Positions 1 to 16,539 of a DNA stretch of 64,000 nucleotides are shown here, in pieces. A program made the translations under genes and the position numbers. How positions within the stretch are numbered: position 1 is the first letter of the stretch; each line of letters begins with the position of its first letter. The DNA comes from JAZDCJ01 sp036311985 (GTDB taxonomy: Bacteria > Actinomycetota > Actinomycetes > Actinomycetales > Micrococcaceae), in NCBI RefSeq assembly GCF_036311985.1, contig NZ_JAZDCJ010000013.1, one strand, 5' to 3'. The notes under the pieces were generated by a model. The model saw only the letters and a list, made by a program, of their open reading frames with translations, had not been told where the DNA came from and searched no databases.

Positions 1-54
1 CGCGTCGGGGTAGACGCCGGAAAGGCTGGAGCCTTCCGACATCTACCCGACGCG
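1..54. terminator. Long imperfect inverted repeat downstream of tctA
   Basis: Outer arms CGCGTCGGGGTAGA (1-14) and TCTACCCGACGCG (42-54) pair with one bulged G. An inner GCCGGAAAGGC / GCCTTCCGAC stem extends the structure to a TGGA loop. It lies 40 bases past the tctA stop on the minus strand and has no T-run, as is common for actinobacterial hairpin terminators. Whether a gene to the left of the window shares it cannot be seen. Confidence 0.6.
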
Positions 55-93
55 GCCGAGGGCCTGGTGGAACGTACCTGCCCGGCGGCCGGG

Positions 94-1644
94 CTACGGA
101 ACCAGCTTCGGCAGGTCCGAGTCCTCCGAGGCCGCCCTGCGCCGGGCGACGAGGCCGCGCAGCGGCGGGACCAGGAGGGCGAGCACCGAGATGACCAGCA
201 GGATCACCGCGATCGGGCTCGTGAACACCGAGGCCCAGCCGTCCGTGATGAGCGCGCGCCGCAGGTTGGCCTCGGCGAGCGGCCCGAGGATCAGGCCGAG
301 CACGGCCGGCCCCGGCGGGAAGCCGAAGCGCACCATGAACAGGCCCACGAGCCCGAAGAGCATCATCATGAACACGTCGAAGACGCTGTTGCTGATCGAG
401 TAGGTTCCCACCATGCAGAACACCAGGATGATGCCCCACAGGTAGTGGTTGGGCAGCTCGAGGAGCTTCACCACTCCCTTCATGCGCACGAGCGAGAGTC
501 CCAGGGTCAGGATCGTGGCGATGAGCATGATCGCGGCGAGTGAGAACACGAGGTCGGGCTGGTTCGTGAAGAGGGCCGGGCCGGGCTGGATGCCCCAGAT
601 CAGCATGGACCCGATCATCACGGCCATGACCGAGTCCCCGGGGACGCCGAGGGCCATCGTGGTGGTGACGGAACCGCCGAGCGTGGCCGTCGAGGACGTG
701 TCCCCCGCGGTGAGCCCCTCGAGCGAGCCCTTGCCGAACTCCTCCGGATGCTTCGACGTCTTCTTGGCGTTGTCCCACGCGATGATGCCGGCGATGTCGC
801 CGCCGACCGCCGGAACCAGGCCGACGACGGCTCCCGTGCCGGCGCCGATGCCCATGGGCCGCAGCAGCCGACGCAGGAGCGACGGGCTCGGCATCCACTG
901 CCCGAGCTGCGTGATCGCCTTGGCGTGGTGCTGCTTCTGCCGCGTGAGGATCTGGTTGAGCACCTCGGCGACGCCGAAGAGGCCGATGATCACGGGGATG
1001 AACGGCACCCCGCCATTGAGCTCGAGGATCCCGAGCGTGAAGCGCTGGTCCCCCGTGATGGGGTCGCGCCCCACCGTGGAGAGCAGCAGGCCGAACGCGC
1101 CGGCGGCGAGCCCCTTGATGATGCGCCCCGAGGAGACGCCGACCATCATGGTCAGGCCGAACACGACGAGGGCGAACATCTCGGGCGGACCGAACTGCAT
1201 CGCGAACCGGGACAGCGGGATCGCCGCGAGGGCGAGGATCAGGATGCCCGCGATCATGCCGAACGCGGAGCCGAAGGCCGACGTCGTCAGCGCCAGTCCG
1301 GCCTTCCCCTTCAACGCCAGCGGATAGCCGTCGAACGTCGTCGAAATGGAGGCGGGCGTGCCGGGCGTGTTGATCAGGATCGCGGGGACCCGGTCCCCGA
1401 ACTGCGCCGCGACGTAGATGGTGAGCAGGACGGCGAGGCCCTGGATCGGCTCGAGGGTGAGCGTGAAGCCGGAGGCGAGGGCGACGGCCATGGTCGCCGT
1501 GACGCCGGGGAAGGCGCCGACGAGCATGCCGACGAGGATCCCGAGGCCGATGAAGAGCAGGGTGTCCCATTGGAGGACGGCCGCGACCCCCTCGGTCATG
1601 GGCGAGGCCATGACGGGGACGGCGAGCAGGCTTGCGGTGGTCAT
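94..1644 (-). CDS. tctA: Tripartite tricarboxylate transporter, large membrane subunit TctA
   Basis: This is the large permease subunit of a TTT-family secondary carrier for tricarboxylates or other carboxylates. It is 516 residues, the normal length. The protein is almost entirely hydrophobic helices (about 11-12) with the family's Gly/Pro-rich signatures near residue 30 (GxFPGVTATM) and in the middle (VPAVGGDIAG). The ATG at 1644 is chosen because it overlaps the tctB stop as ATGA, which implies translational coupling; an upstream in-frame extension would run back into tctB and does not resemble the family. It is the last gene of tctC-tctB-tctA. The substrate cannot be assigned from sequence. 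Confidence 0.93.
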   Translation of the reverse strand: MTTASLLAVPVMASPMTEGVAAVLQWDTLLFIGLGILVGMLVGAFPGVTATMAVALASGFTLTLEPIQGLAVLLTIYVAAQFGDRVPAILINTPGTPASISTTFDGYPLALKGKAGLALTTSAFGSAFGMIAGILILALAAIPLSRFAMQFGPPEMFALVVFGLTMMVGVSSGRIIKGLAAGAFGLLLSTVGRDPITGDQRFTLGILELNGGVPFIPVIIGLFGVAEVLNQILTRQKQHHAKAITQLGQWMPSPSLLRRLLRPMGIGAGTGAVVGLVPAVGGDIAGIIAWDNAKKTSKHPEEFGKGSLEGLTAGDTSSTATLGGSVTTTMALGVPGDSVMAVMIGSMLIWGIQPGPALFTNQPDLVFSLAAIMLIATILTLGLSLVRMKGVVKLLELPNHYLWGIILVFCMVGTYSISNSVFDVFMMMLFGLVGLFMVRFGFPPGPAVLGLILGPLAEANLRRALITDGWASVFTSPIAVILLVISVLALLVPPLRGLVARRRAASEDSDLPKLVP

Positions 1645-2183
1645 AGTGGAACTCGCAATGCGACGACGAAGAGGAAATGGAGGACCGCCGTGACGATCAC
1701 GGGGTAGAGGAGCAGCGGCTTCCAGCCGCGGGCCCCGTAGAGCCAGGTCAAGGCAGCGAACGCGACGAGCGTGATGAGCCAGAACTGGAGCACGTTCCAC
1801 GACAGCAGGTAGCCGATCAGGACCACCGCGGTGGCGGCGAAGCGGATCAGGCCCCACGAGGAGACACGGTCCGGGATGTCGCCGGGACGGACGCCACGCA
1901 GGACGTTGACGAAGACCAGGACGAGCCCCAGGAAGACGAGGGCCCAGCCAAGCCAGGTCGGGAAGAAGTTGGGGCCGATCCCGGCGGCGACGCCGGAGCG
2001 GATGTTGCCGGCCATGAAGATCACGGTGGCGCCGAGGCCGATGCAGACGGCGACCGGGATCAGTTCGCGCAGCTTGTAGGGGCGCTCCGTGACGAGCGGC
2101 TCCACGTGGGGGTGCAGGTGTTCCTGCGCATGGTCCGCCTCGGGATCCATGCCCGGGACGTGCCCGGTGGCTGGTGTGGTCAT
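1641..2183 (-). CDS. tctB: Tripartite tricarboxylate transporter, small membrane subunit TctB
   Basis: This is the small four-helix membrane subunit that partners TctA in TTT carriers. It has 180 residues: a soluble N-terminus rich in His/Glu (first ~35 residues), then four hydrophobic segments, the usual TctB layout. It follows tctC after 67 bases and overlaps tctA by 4 bp. TctB subunits are poorly conserved, so the call rests on length, membrane pattern and position between tctC and tctA. Confidence 0.88.
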   Translation of the reverse strand: MTTPATGHVPGMDPEADHAQEHLHPHVEPLVTERPYKLRELIPVAVCIGLGATVIFMAGNIRSGVAAGIGPNFFPTWLGWALVFLGLVLVFVNVLRGVRPGDIPDRVSSWGLIRFAATAVVLIGYLLSWNVLQFWLITLVAFAALTWLYGARGWKPLLLYPVIVTAVLHFLFVVALRVPL

Positions 2184-2250
2184 CGTGGTTCCTTCACCTG
2201 GGACGGGGCGCGCCGTGCGGCGCGCCCCGTCCTGCGGACGGTGGAGCGGT

Positions 2251-3222
2251 CTAGTTCCTGCTCTGGGCGAGCTCGATCCAGGGGCCGTAGCGCTCGGCTT
2301 CCTCGTCGAAGAAGGCCTGCATCTCGGTGGAGTCGCGGAAGGTCGGGACCAGGTTGGAGTCCTCGATGGTCTTCTTGTAGCCCTCGTCCTCGGCCGCCTT
2401 GCCCATGGCCTCGGTCAGCTTCTGGACGATGTCCTCCGGCGTGCCTGCCGGGGCCATGATGCCGACCCACGAGGCGTTCTGGAGGTCGACGCCGGACTCG
2501 CGTGCCGTGGGCACGTCCGGGTTGTTCGGGTCGCGTTCCTCGGTCAGCATCGCCAGGTAGCGGAGGTTTCCGCCGTCGACCTGGGCCTTCTGGGTACCGA
2601 TCGCGTCGATCGAGAAGGAGACGTCGCCCGCGGCCGCGGCGGCCACGGCCGGTGCCGAGCCGTCGAACGGAACACCCGTGATGTCGATCCCGGCCAGGTC
2701 CTGCAGCCCCTGGGCCGGCGAGTCCCACACGGAGCCGACGCCGGGGCTGGAGAAGGTGACCCGGCCCGGGTTGGCCTTGGCGTCGTCGATCAGGTCCTGA
2801 AGCGTCTCGTACGGGCTGTTGACCGGCACGGCGATCGCGCCGGGGCCGGACAGGCCCTGGCCGATCGGCACGTAGTTGTCCGGGTCGACGTCGTAGTCCT
2901 GGAACTGCAGGGTGACGACCTCGACGCCCATCATGGACAGGCTGTAGCCGTCGGCGGACTGGTCCTTGAGCCAGTTGTACGCGACGGAACCATTGGCGCC
3001 CGGGCGGTTCTCGACGACGACATTGACGCCCAGTTCCTCCTCGAGAAGCGGCGCGATGGTCCGCGCGGTCAGGTCCCCGGAGCCACCGGCGGCCCAGGGA
3101 ACGACGAGCCGGATGTCCTTGGAGGGGAACTCCCCGCCGTCGGATCCGGCATTGCTGGCGCAACCGGTGAGCGTCAACGCTCCCGCGGCGAGCACGGCCG
3201 CGATCTTCGTCGTCAACTTCAT
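2251..3222 (-). CDS. tctC: TctC-type extracytoplasmic solute-binding lipoprotein
   Basis: This is the substrate-binding component (Bug/TctC family) that captures carboxylates outside the membrane and hands them to TctBA. It has 323 residues. The N-terminus is a lipoprotein signal with a lipobox LTGC at residues 17-20, so the mature protein is membrane-anchored. Family features follow: VVPWAAGGSGD near residue 41, NRPGANGSVA near residue 77, and a C-terminal PAGTPEDIVQKL segment. The ATG at 3222 has AAGGAG upstream. It is the first gene of the operon; the putative promoter lies about 105-140 bases upstream. Confidence 0.93.
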   Translation of the reverse strand: MKLTTKIAAVLAAGALTLTGCASNAGSDGGEFPSKDIRLVVPWAAGGSGDLTARTIAPLLEEELGVNVVVENRPGANGSVAYNWLKDQSADGYSLSMMGVEVVTLQFQDYDVDPDNYVPIGQGLSGPGAIAVPVNSPYETLQDLIDDAKANPGRVTFSSPGVGSVWDSPAQGLQDLAGIDITGVPFDGSAPAVAAAAAGDVSFSIDAIGTQKAQVDGGNLRYLAMLTEERDPNNPDVPTARESGVDLQNASWVGIMAPAGTPEDIVQKLTEAMGKAAEDEGYKKTIEDSNLVPTFRDSTEMQAFFDEEAERYGPWIELAQSRN

Positions 3223-3318
3223 GGTGCTTCTCCTTCAATGGTGCCTGGGTGAACGGAGGAGCCGGCGGCGGCGTTGCCCCCGGTTCCCGTTGTGCGTAAT
3301 CCGCACGTGTGTGCGTCT

Positions 3319-3361
3319 TGTGCACATATAGATTGTTCGTCACACACCTATGTGATGTCAA
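3319..3361 (-). promoter_or_regulatory. Putative tct operon promoter with adjacent TGTGCACA palindrome
   Basis: A locally AT-rich patch precedes tctC. On the minus strand a perfect -35 (TTGACA, 3361-3356) is followed after 18 bases by AACAAT (3337-3332). The 8-bp palindrome TGTGCACA (3319-3326) lies just downstream, where a repressor would block transcription, and CACATA/TATGTG (3323-3328, 3349-3354) form a second inverted pair. The -35 match is strong, the -10 is moderate, and the regulator is unknown. The rest of the 307-base gap 3223-3529 holds the rpoC terminator and nothing else recognised. Confidence 0.5.
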
Positions 3362-3444
3362 TTACTTTCTACTCCGAGTCCGAATCGTTGCCCAGAGAAG
3401 GCGCGCTCCGGTCTCGGCGGCCTGCGTACGGACCCGGGAACGCC

Positions 3445-3478
3445 GAAGGGCGGCACCGCGCGTGCGGTGCCGCCCTTC
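3445..3478 (-). terminator. Terminator of the rpoB-rpoC operon
   Basis: A perfect 15-bp stem (3445-3459 with 3464-3478) has a GCGT tetraloop and lies about 50 bases past the rpoC stop. No long T-run follows. The strength and position make it the likely end of the rpoBC transcript. Confidence 0.85.
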
Positions 3479-3529
3479 TGGACGGGTGCCCTCCCCGGTC
3501 ATGAGGGACCGGGCAGGAGCGCTTCGGGC

Positions 3530-7420
<3,891 letters not shown>

Positions 7421-7501
7421 ATGGTCCCTGTCTCTCTCTTGTTTCTCAGAAGTCTTGTCTTCGAGCGGGCTGGGCCCGCCGGGGGTGGGGAAAAAGCCTG
7501 G

Positions 7502-7551
7502 AGTACGACGCCGGTGCGCCCGGCCCGGGAGCCGGGCGCCGGCGTCGTACT
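7502..7551 (-). promoter_or_regulatory. Large hairpin in the rpoB-rpoC gap
   Basis: Arms AGTACGACGCCGG (7502-7514) and CCGGCGTCGTACT (7539-7551) are perfect complements. They continue after a two-base bulge into CGCCCGGC (7517-7524) and GCCGGGCG (7531-7538), giving about 21 bp of stem with a CCGGGA loop. It begins one base past the rpoB stop codon. No promoter for rpoC is apparent after it, so it is more likely an attenuator, RNase processing site or mRNA-stabilising element than a complete terminator. Confidence 0.6.
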
Positions 7552-7552
7552 G

Positions 7553-11059
<3,507 letters not shown>

Positions 11060-11192
11060 GATGGATCCTTCCACAGACCGTCAGGTTTCCGGCGCCGACC
11101 CCTGCCCGGTTGGGGGATACCCGGGACACCACCGAGAACGGGCCCACCGCTATATGAAGGCCGAATCGTGCTGAGGGAAGACGCAAAGATCC

Positions 11193-11221
11193 ATACTACA
11201 CCCGCTCCCCTACCATGTCTA
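11193..11221 (-). promoter_or_regulatory. rpoB promoter
   Basis: On the minus strand, TAGACA (11221-11216, five of six bases of the -35 consensus) is separated by exactly 17 bases from TAGTAT (11198-11193). This leaves a leader of about 130 bases before the rpoB TTG. The remainder of the 337-base gap 11060-11396 is GC-rich; I see no gene in it. Confidence 0.65.
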
Positions 11222-11396
11222 ACCGCCCGGCACAAGCAGGTGGCGCCCCGTGGGGACGGCGCGCCGCAAGGGCCGGGCCGCCGTCGGGGGACATCGACGA
11301 CCCGGCCCGTCAGATGGCCGGCCCGTCCCGCCGCCGGCGCGCGTCGTGACCGGCCTGCACCGGAGCGGCCCGGCCCCGCTGCGTGGCCCGCGTGGC

Positions 11397-14300
11397 CTAC
11401 GGGATGCCGGCGGCCCCGGCGGTCTCGGCGTCCGGCGCTCCGCAGTCCGGGTCCTCGTTGCTCGCGGCGGGGTCCCCCGGCCGGGGCGCCGACGGCGCCC
11501 GCGTCTCGAGGCCGAGCCCGGCCGGGTCGAGGGCCGGGCCGGGGCCGCCGACGACGTGGATGAATGCCGTGCCCGCACCGGCCGCGCACTGCCCGTCGCC
11601 CGCCGGGACGGCCACGGCGAAGGCGAAGCGCCGCGCGGTGCCGTCGGCGTTCCAGCGCGCCAGGCCGAGCAGCCGGGGCTCGCCGCCGGGGACGCCCTTG
11701 TCGTCGTAGACCTCGACGGTCGCGTCGGAGGAGGTGCGGACGGCGAAGCGGACCGGGACGCGCAGCTCGACCGCCCCGCCGTCCCACTGGACGACGGCCG
11801 CGGTCCCGCCCTCGGCGCCCGGGTCGGCGGCGTACGCGCAGCGGTAGCGGAGCTGCCCCGAGGCTCCCGGGGCCAGCTCGAGCCGGGCATCGCCCTCGAC
11901 AGCGCATTCCGCCCCGCCGGGGCCCGTCGCCGAGGTCAGGACGGCCGTGACGGGCTCCCCTCCCCCGGGGTGGGCGACGGCGACGGCGCCCGTGACGGTC
12001 CAGTCGGAGTCCGTGTATCCCCCCGGCATGGCCTCGACGACGTGGGCGACGGCGGCGGAGCCTAGATCCCCGGCCTCGACGCCGCGGCGCACCGACCATT
12101 GGTAGCTGCGGTGCAGCCCTGCGGCCGCCTCGAGCGAGGCGGTCAGCCCGGCGCCGGAGCAGACGACGGCCTCCTGCCGCACCGAACGGTCGTCGCCGAC
12201 GCCGGCGCGGGAGCCCTGGGAACCACCCGGCGCCCCTTCCCCCGTGGCGGGCGGCCCGCCCGCGGCGCCGATCCACTGGAGCGACTCCGCCGTGAAACAA
12301 CGCCCGGCCCCTCCCTCGCCGTCGGACTCGCCGGCCCCCTCGGCGGCGGACGGGCCGGTCCGGGCGATCTCGGTCGTCGACTCGAAGGTCGCCGGCGTGC
12401 CCTGTGCGTTCCACTCGGCCGTGCCGAGCAGCGTGGTCCCGTGGGACCCGGCGCGCTGGAAGACACGCACCGTGCGGTCGGTCTCCGAGCGGGGCGCGAA
12501 GACGACGGGGGCCTCGGCGACCGTCCGGCCCGAGTCCCAGCTCAGCGAGGTGCTCGCGGCGCCGACGGGCGAGGGCTGGCCCGCGAACGAGCACGCGTAG
12601 TCGACCCGCACCTGGCCGGGGGTGGTCCCGGTGCCCGCCGGGACGAGCACCTGGTGCCCCGTGGCGGCGGGGTCCGCGTCCTGGCCGCGGACCGTGCAGA
12701 CTCCGTCCCCGCCCACGTTGAGCACGGTTTCGACCGTGACCGTCGCGGCCGCCCCCTCGAAGAAGTTGGGGTTGCCGACGCGCACCGTCCCGTCGACGAC
12801 GTGTCCCGTGTCCCGGGTCCCGTGGGGCACGGCCCGGACCAGCGTCCGCAGCACGGCCCCGCCGTCGGCCAGCGGCGTGCTTCCCTGGGGGTGCCGCAGT
12901 GCCTCGAGGATCCACTGGTGACCGCGCTGCAGGCTCGCGGACGCGCTCGCCGTGGCCTCGAGCGGTCGCCGCACGCAGACCTCGGCGGTGCTGCTGGCCG
13001 AGAGGCCCGGCCCCTCGAGCAGCGCCGTGGCGGTGCGGGTGATGCAGACGCCGGCCCGCCCCGTGAAGGGCAGCGTGTAGCTGAAGACGGTGGGCTCGCC
13101 CGCCGCGTTCCAGACCGCCGTGCCGAGCACCGCGGGGTCGTCGGACCGCGAGACCTGGTCGTCGACGATGCGCACGCTCTGATGCCGGAGGTTCTCCGGG
13201 CTCGACGTGGACACCGCCTGGGCCAGCGCGGCGCCGCCCGGCCACGTCGCCCCGACCGCCCGGGGCGTGCCCTCGCCGCCGCCCGCGGGGCGCCCGGCGC
13301 ACTCGAAGCCGACCTCGGCTCGGCCCGGCACGAACCCGGCCGCGGCTCCGACACCGGCTGGGCCCGCGGCCCCCGTGGCCCCGCCTGCGCCCGGCCCCTG
13401 GCCCGCGGCGGCCTCGGCCGCGTCGAGCGCGGAGGCCGCTCCCGGTGCCCGCGGCACCCTCACTTGGAAGCCCGGCGCGGACGGATCCGCGTCGGCACCC
13501 AGGTACGCGCACACCATGCCGGGTCCGGCGGACGGGTCGTCGAGCGTCGCGAGGAGGGCACCGGCGTCGTACGCATTGGGGTTCGCGAGGCGCACGGTGC
13601 CGCGCACGAAGTGGTTCCCGTCCACGGACCCGTCCGGCGTGGCCTTCACCGTGAATCCGACGTCGGCGCGACCGCCCTCGCCGAGCACCACGCGCGGCCG
13701 GTCCACCGCGCTCTCGAGGCGCCACAACAGCTCGCGGTCGAACGTCGCCTCGGCCTCCTGGCGGAGCTGGAGCGCGGCCTGGGCGCAGACCGTGGTCGCG
13801 GAGGAGGCCGTGTTGTCGGCGTCCTGCCCGGCGGCCTCGCGCACCGTCGCCGTCGTCGAGTGCCGCACGCAGCGCCCCGGCGTCCCGGCGAGGGACCCGA
13901 CCGTCCGGAAGACGGCGGGCGATTCCCCGACGGTGGCGGTGCCGATCACGGGGGCGCCGGGGCCCGAGCCCGGGCCGACGACCTCCACGACGGCGTCCGT
14001 CACGGCGAGCGCCCGGAAGGCGAGCGGCTGGGCGACGACGGCGCGGCGGGTGCCGCCATCGGGTGCGGTCCAGCGGACGACGGCGGTTGCGTCGCGCCCC
14101 GCATAGTGCCGCTCCGCGAGCCCGCGGCCGCCGAACACGCACTCGGTCTGCACGGCCACCCTGCCCGGCACCACGACGCCGTCGACGATCTGGGCCGCAG
14201 GGACCGCGACGACGCCGCGTCCGGGCGTCCCCGCGACCTGGCACAGGGCCCCGGGCAGCCGGACGGATTGCCGGACGTCGACCTCGACGGCCCGGTGCAG

Positions 14301-16514
14301 GTTGGGGTTGGCGATCGAGACGGTCCCGGCGACCCGCCAGCCGGAGTCGATGTGGCCCGTGGTCCTTGCCGTCACGGTCGCCCCGGCGGCGGCCGGCGTC
14401 GTGCCGATCACCTCGTGCCGTGCGGCGTCCTCGCGGCGCTCCGCGCTCCACTGGTGGTCGCGCGAGAAGCCCGCGTCGTAGGAGGCGGCGACGGAGAGCC
14501 CGTCCAGGACGCAGACGGAGGCCCTCCCCCGGGTCGTGTTGTCCGCGTCGGCGCCGGCGCGCTCGCGCAGCGCCGCGCCGAACTCGAAGTCCGTGCAGCG
14601 GCCGGGGACGCCCTGCAGCCGCAGGGGGTGGCGGAACGTCCGCGGCGAGTCCGCGACGGCCGCCGTGCCGATCACGGCGGATCCCGTCCCGTCCTCGGTC
14701 AGGGTCACGGTCGCGTCGATCGCGCGCCGCACCGTGAAGGCGACGGCGGCCGGCTCCGCGGCGACGGGGGCGCCGCGTTCCCAGCCCGCGGAGGCGGAGA
14801 GCTCGTGCCCGCGGTAGTCGCCGGGCGCGACGCCGGAGGAGACGTCGCAGCGGAACGCGGCCCGGACCGTGCCGCCCGCGGGCACGTCCAGCTGGATCCC
14901 GGGCGCGGCCGCGTCGGCGTCCGCGAGGCGCACGTAGCGGCAGTCGCGCCCGGCGAACCGGGGCGCGGGGCCGGCGTCGAGCCGCTGGACGGCGAAGTCG
15001 TTGGGGTTGGAGAAGGACACGGTGCCGCCGAGCCGGAAGGCCAGGTCGCGGTGGCCCGTGGCCGTCGCGGTGAGCTCGTGCACGGCGGTCACGGCCCCCT
15101 GCCCGTCGACGTCGAAGCGCGGCGCCCCCTCGGTTCCCGTCAGCGACCACTGGTGGTCGCGGATGAAGCTGCCCTCGGCCTCGATGTCGACCCGGGGCGC
15201 CGCCCAGCGGCACACGCGCACGTCGGCGGAGGCGGTGGCTCCTGTCTGCAACAGGGTCGCGGAGACGCCCGTGGCGGAGCAGGCGGCGGCCGGGACCTGC
15301 GCCGGCAGGGCGGCGAGGCGGCGGTGCACGGTCCCGGGGAGGCCGGAGGACCTCACGGTCCAGGTCTCGAGCCCGGCCTCCCGTGCCGCCTCGGCGTCTC
15401 CCGGAGCGGCGGCCCCGGCCGGGTGGGCGGCGAGGGCCACCGCGCGGCGCAGCTCGCGGACCTCCCAGGCGTACGCCGCCCCGGCGCGGACGGTTCCGTC
15501 CGGCCGGTCCGCGTCCGATCCGGCGTCCGCGGCGTCCAGCGGGTGCTCGCCGCGGCTGAAGGAGATTCCGACGTCGATGCCTCCGTCCGGCGCGTCCGCC
15601 TCCTGCGGGGCGGGGCAGTCGTAGTCGACGCGGGTGGTCCCGGGAGGCAGGACGAGGCGCAGGGATCCCGCGGCGGCTCCCGGTGTGGCCTCGAGGCCGT
15701 CGGCCGGACGGTAGCCGCACGCGGCCGCCGGCTGCCCTGCTGCGGCGGCGCGGCGCGGTGCGTTCGCCGTGACCGTCATGGGCTCCGGGTTCGGGTTCTC
15801 CAGGAGCAGACGGCCGCGGAGCTGCTGCGAGGCCAGCCGCGGCCCGAGCTCCGTGACGGCGATCCGGGCCACCGCCGCGGCGTCCTCCCGCGGCCCGACC
15901 TCGGACACGGGGCGCTCAGGTGCGGCCTCGAGCGACCACTCGTGTTCCAGGACGGTGCGGGCCGAGGCCTCGAGCTCCGCTGTCGGCGCGAGCCAGAGCA
16001 CCACGGGCGCCGGGTCGTCGCGGTCGTCGTCGTTGAGGTCGTCGTCACGGACATCGGTGCTCCCGGTGGCCCCGTCGCCGCCGTCGCCCCGGGAGGCGTC
16101 TCCACGGGAGGCGTCATCGCGCCCGTCGGCGCCCCCAGCGCCTCCGCCCGGGCCGGGCGTGCCCCGCTCCGCCCCGCCGGGCGCCGTCGTCGACGATGCC
16201 GTCGCGGAGGGCATCGGTGCGGAGGTCGTCGCAGCGGAGGACGCCGCTCCCGGAGGCGCGGCGCCCTGGGACGACGTGGCGGGAGCCGTCGCGCGCGGGG
16301 TCGCCACCTGCGTCGTCGCATCCGGCTCCGCGGAGGGACGCGGCTCCGCGTCCAGCGCGTCGGCGGCAGCGGACGGTACCCCGGCGGGGCCCGGGGCCGG
16401 TGCCAGGGCGGGCCCGAGGACGAGCGAGGCGGCGAGCACGGACGCCCACGCACAGCGCGGAAGGCTACGGCGCCGTCCCGGCGCCGACCCCCGGTCCTGC
16501 GAGTTCTTCCCCAC
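11397..16514 (-). CDS. Giant secreted protein of six repeated Cys-containing modules
   Basis: It has 1,705 residues. A basic N-terminus followed by a hydrophobic stretch (about residues 20-45) ending in Ala-rich sequence looks like a signal peptide. A low-complexity Ala/Thr/Ser/Pro then Asp-rich linker follows (45-170). A module then recurs six times, starting near residues 190, 451, 685, 926, 1198 and 1470. Each begins with a variant of FxRDHQWSL, continues to GTVxxANPN, and has a second half with VIGTAxxxDSPxTF and PGRCxxxxxxA...DADNT...VC. Paired cysteines suggest disulfide-bonded Ig-like domains exposed outside the cell. There is no LPXTG motif and no C-terminal membrane helix, so anchoring is unclear. 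I cannot assign a function; adhesion or envelope structure is a guess. Similar HxW/NPN modules occur in other actinobacterial exported proteins. Confidence 0.85.
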   Translation of the reverse strand: MGKNSQDRGSAPGRRRSLPRCAWASVLAASLVLGPALAPAPGPAGVPSAAADALDAEPRPSAEPDATTQVATPRATAPATSSQGAAPPGAASSAATTSAPMPSATASSTTAPGGAERGTPGPGGGAGGADGRDDASRGDASRGDGGDGATGSTDVRDDDLNDDDRDDPAPVVLWLAPTAELEASARTVLEHEWSLEAAPERPVSEVGPREDAAAVARIAVTELGPRLASQQLRGRLLLENPNPEPMTVTANAPRRAAAAGQPAAACGYRPADGLEATPGAAAGSLRLVLPPGTTRVDYDCPAPQEADAPDGGIDVGISFSRGEHPLDAADAGSDADRPDGTVRAGAAYAWEVRELRRAVALAAHPAGAAAPGDAEAAREAGLETWTVRSSGLPGTVHRRLAALPAQVPAAACSATGVSATLLQTGATASADVRVCRWAAPRVDIEAEGSFIRDHQWSLTGTEGAPRFDVDGQGAVTAVHELTATATGHRDLAFRLGGTVSFSNPNDFAVQRLDAGPAPRFAGRDCRYVRLADADAAAPGIQLDVPAGGTVRAAFRCDVSSGVAPGDYRGHELSASAGWERGAPVAAEPAAVAFTVRRAIDATVTLTEDGTGSAVIGTAAVADSPRTFRHPLRLQGVPGRCTDFEFGAALRERAGADADNTTRGRASVCVLDGLSVAASYDAGFSRDHQWSAERREDAARHEVIGTTPAAAGATVTARTTGHIDSGWRVAGTVSIANPNLHRAVEVDVRQSVRLPGALCQVAGTPGRGVVAVPAAQIVDGVVVPGRVAVQTECVFGGRGLAERHYAGRDATAVVRWTAPDGGTRRAVVAQPLAFRALAVTDAVVEVVGPGSGPGAPVIGTATVGESPAVFRTVGSLAGTPGRCVRHSTTATVREAAGQDADNTASSATTVCAQAALQLRQEAEATFDRELLWRLESAVDRPRVVLGEGGRADVGFTVKATPDGSVDGNHFVRGTVRLANPNAYDAGALLATLDDPSAGPGMVCAYLGADADPSAPGFQVRVPRAPGAASALDAAEAAAGQGPGAGGATGAAGPAGVGAAAGFVPGRAEVGFECAGRPAGGGEGTPRAVGATWPGGAALAQAVSTSSPENLRHQSVRIVDDQVSRSDDPAVLGTAVWNAAGEPTVFSYTLPFTGRAGVCITRTATALLEGPGLSASSTAEVCVRRPLEATASASASLQRGHQWILEALRHPQGSTPLADGGAVLRTLVRAVPHGTRDTGHVVDGTVRVGNPNFFEGAAATVTVETVLNVGGDGVCTVRGQDADPAATGHQVLVPAGTGTTPGQVRVDYACSFAGQPSPVGAASTSLSWDSGRTVAEAPVVFAPRSETDRTVRVFQRAGSHGTTLLGTAEWNAQGTPATFESTTEIARTGPSAAEGAGESDGEGGAGRCFTAESLQWIGAAGGPPATGEGAPGGSQGSRAGVGDDRSVRQEAVVCSGAGLTASLEAAAGLHRSYQWSVRRGVEAGDLGSAAVAHVVEAMPGGYTDSDWTVTGAVAVAHPGGGEPVTAVLTSATGPGGAECAVEGDARLELAPGASGQLRYRCAYAADPGAEGGTAAVVQWDGGAVELRVPVRFAVRTSSDATVEVYDDKGVPGGEPRLLGLARWNADGTARRFAFAVAVPAGDGQCAAGAGTAFIHVVGGPGPALDPAGLGLETRAPSAPRPGDPAASNEDPDCGAPDAETAGAAGIP

Positions 16515-16539
16515 GGTCGGTCCCCGTCATTCCTGGACC

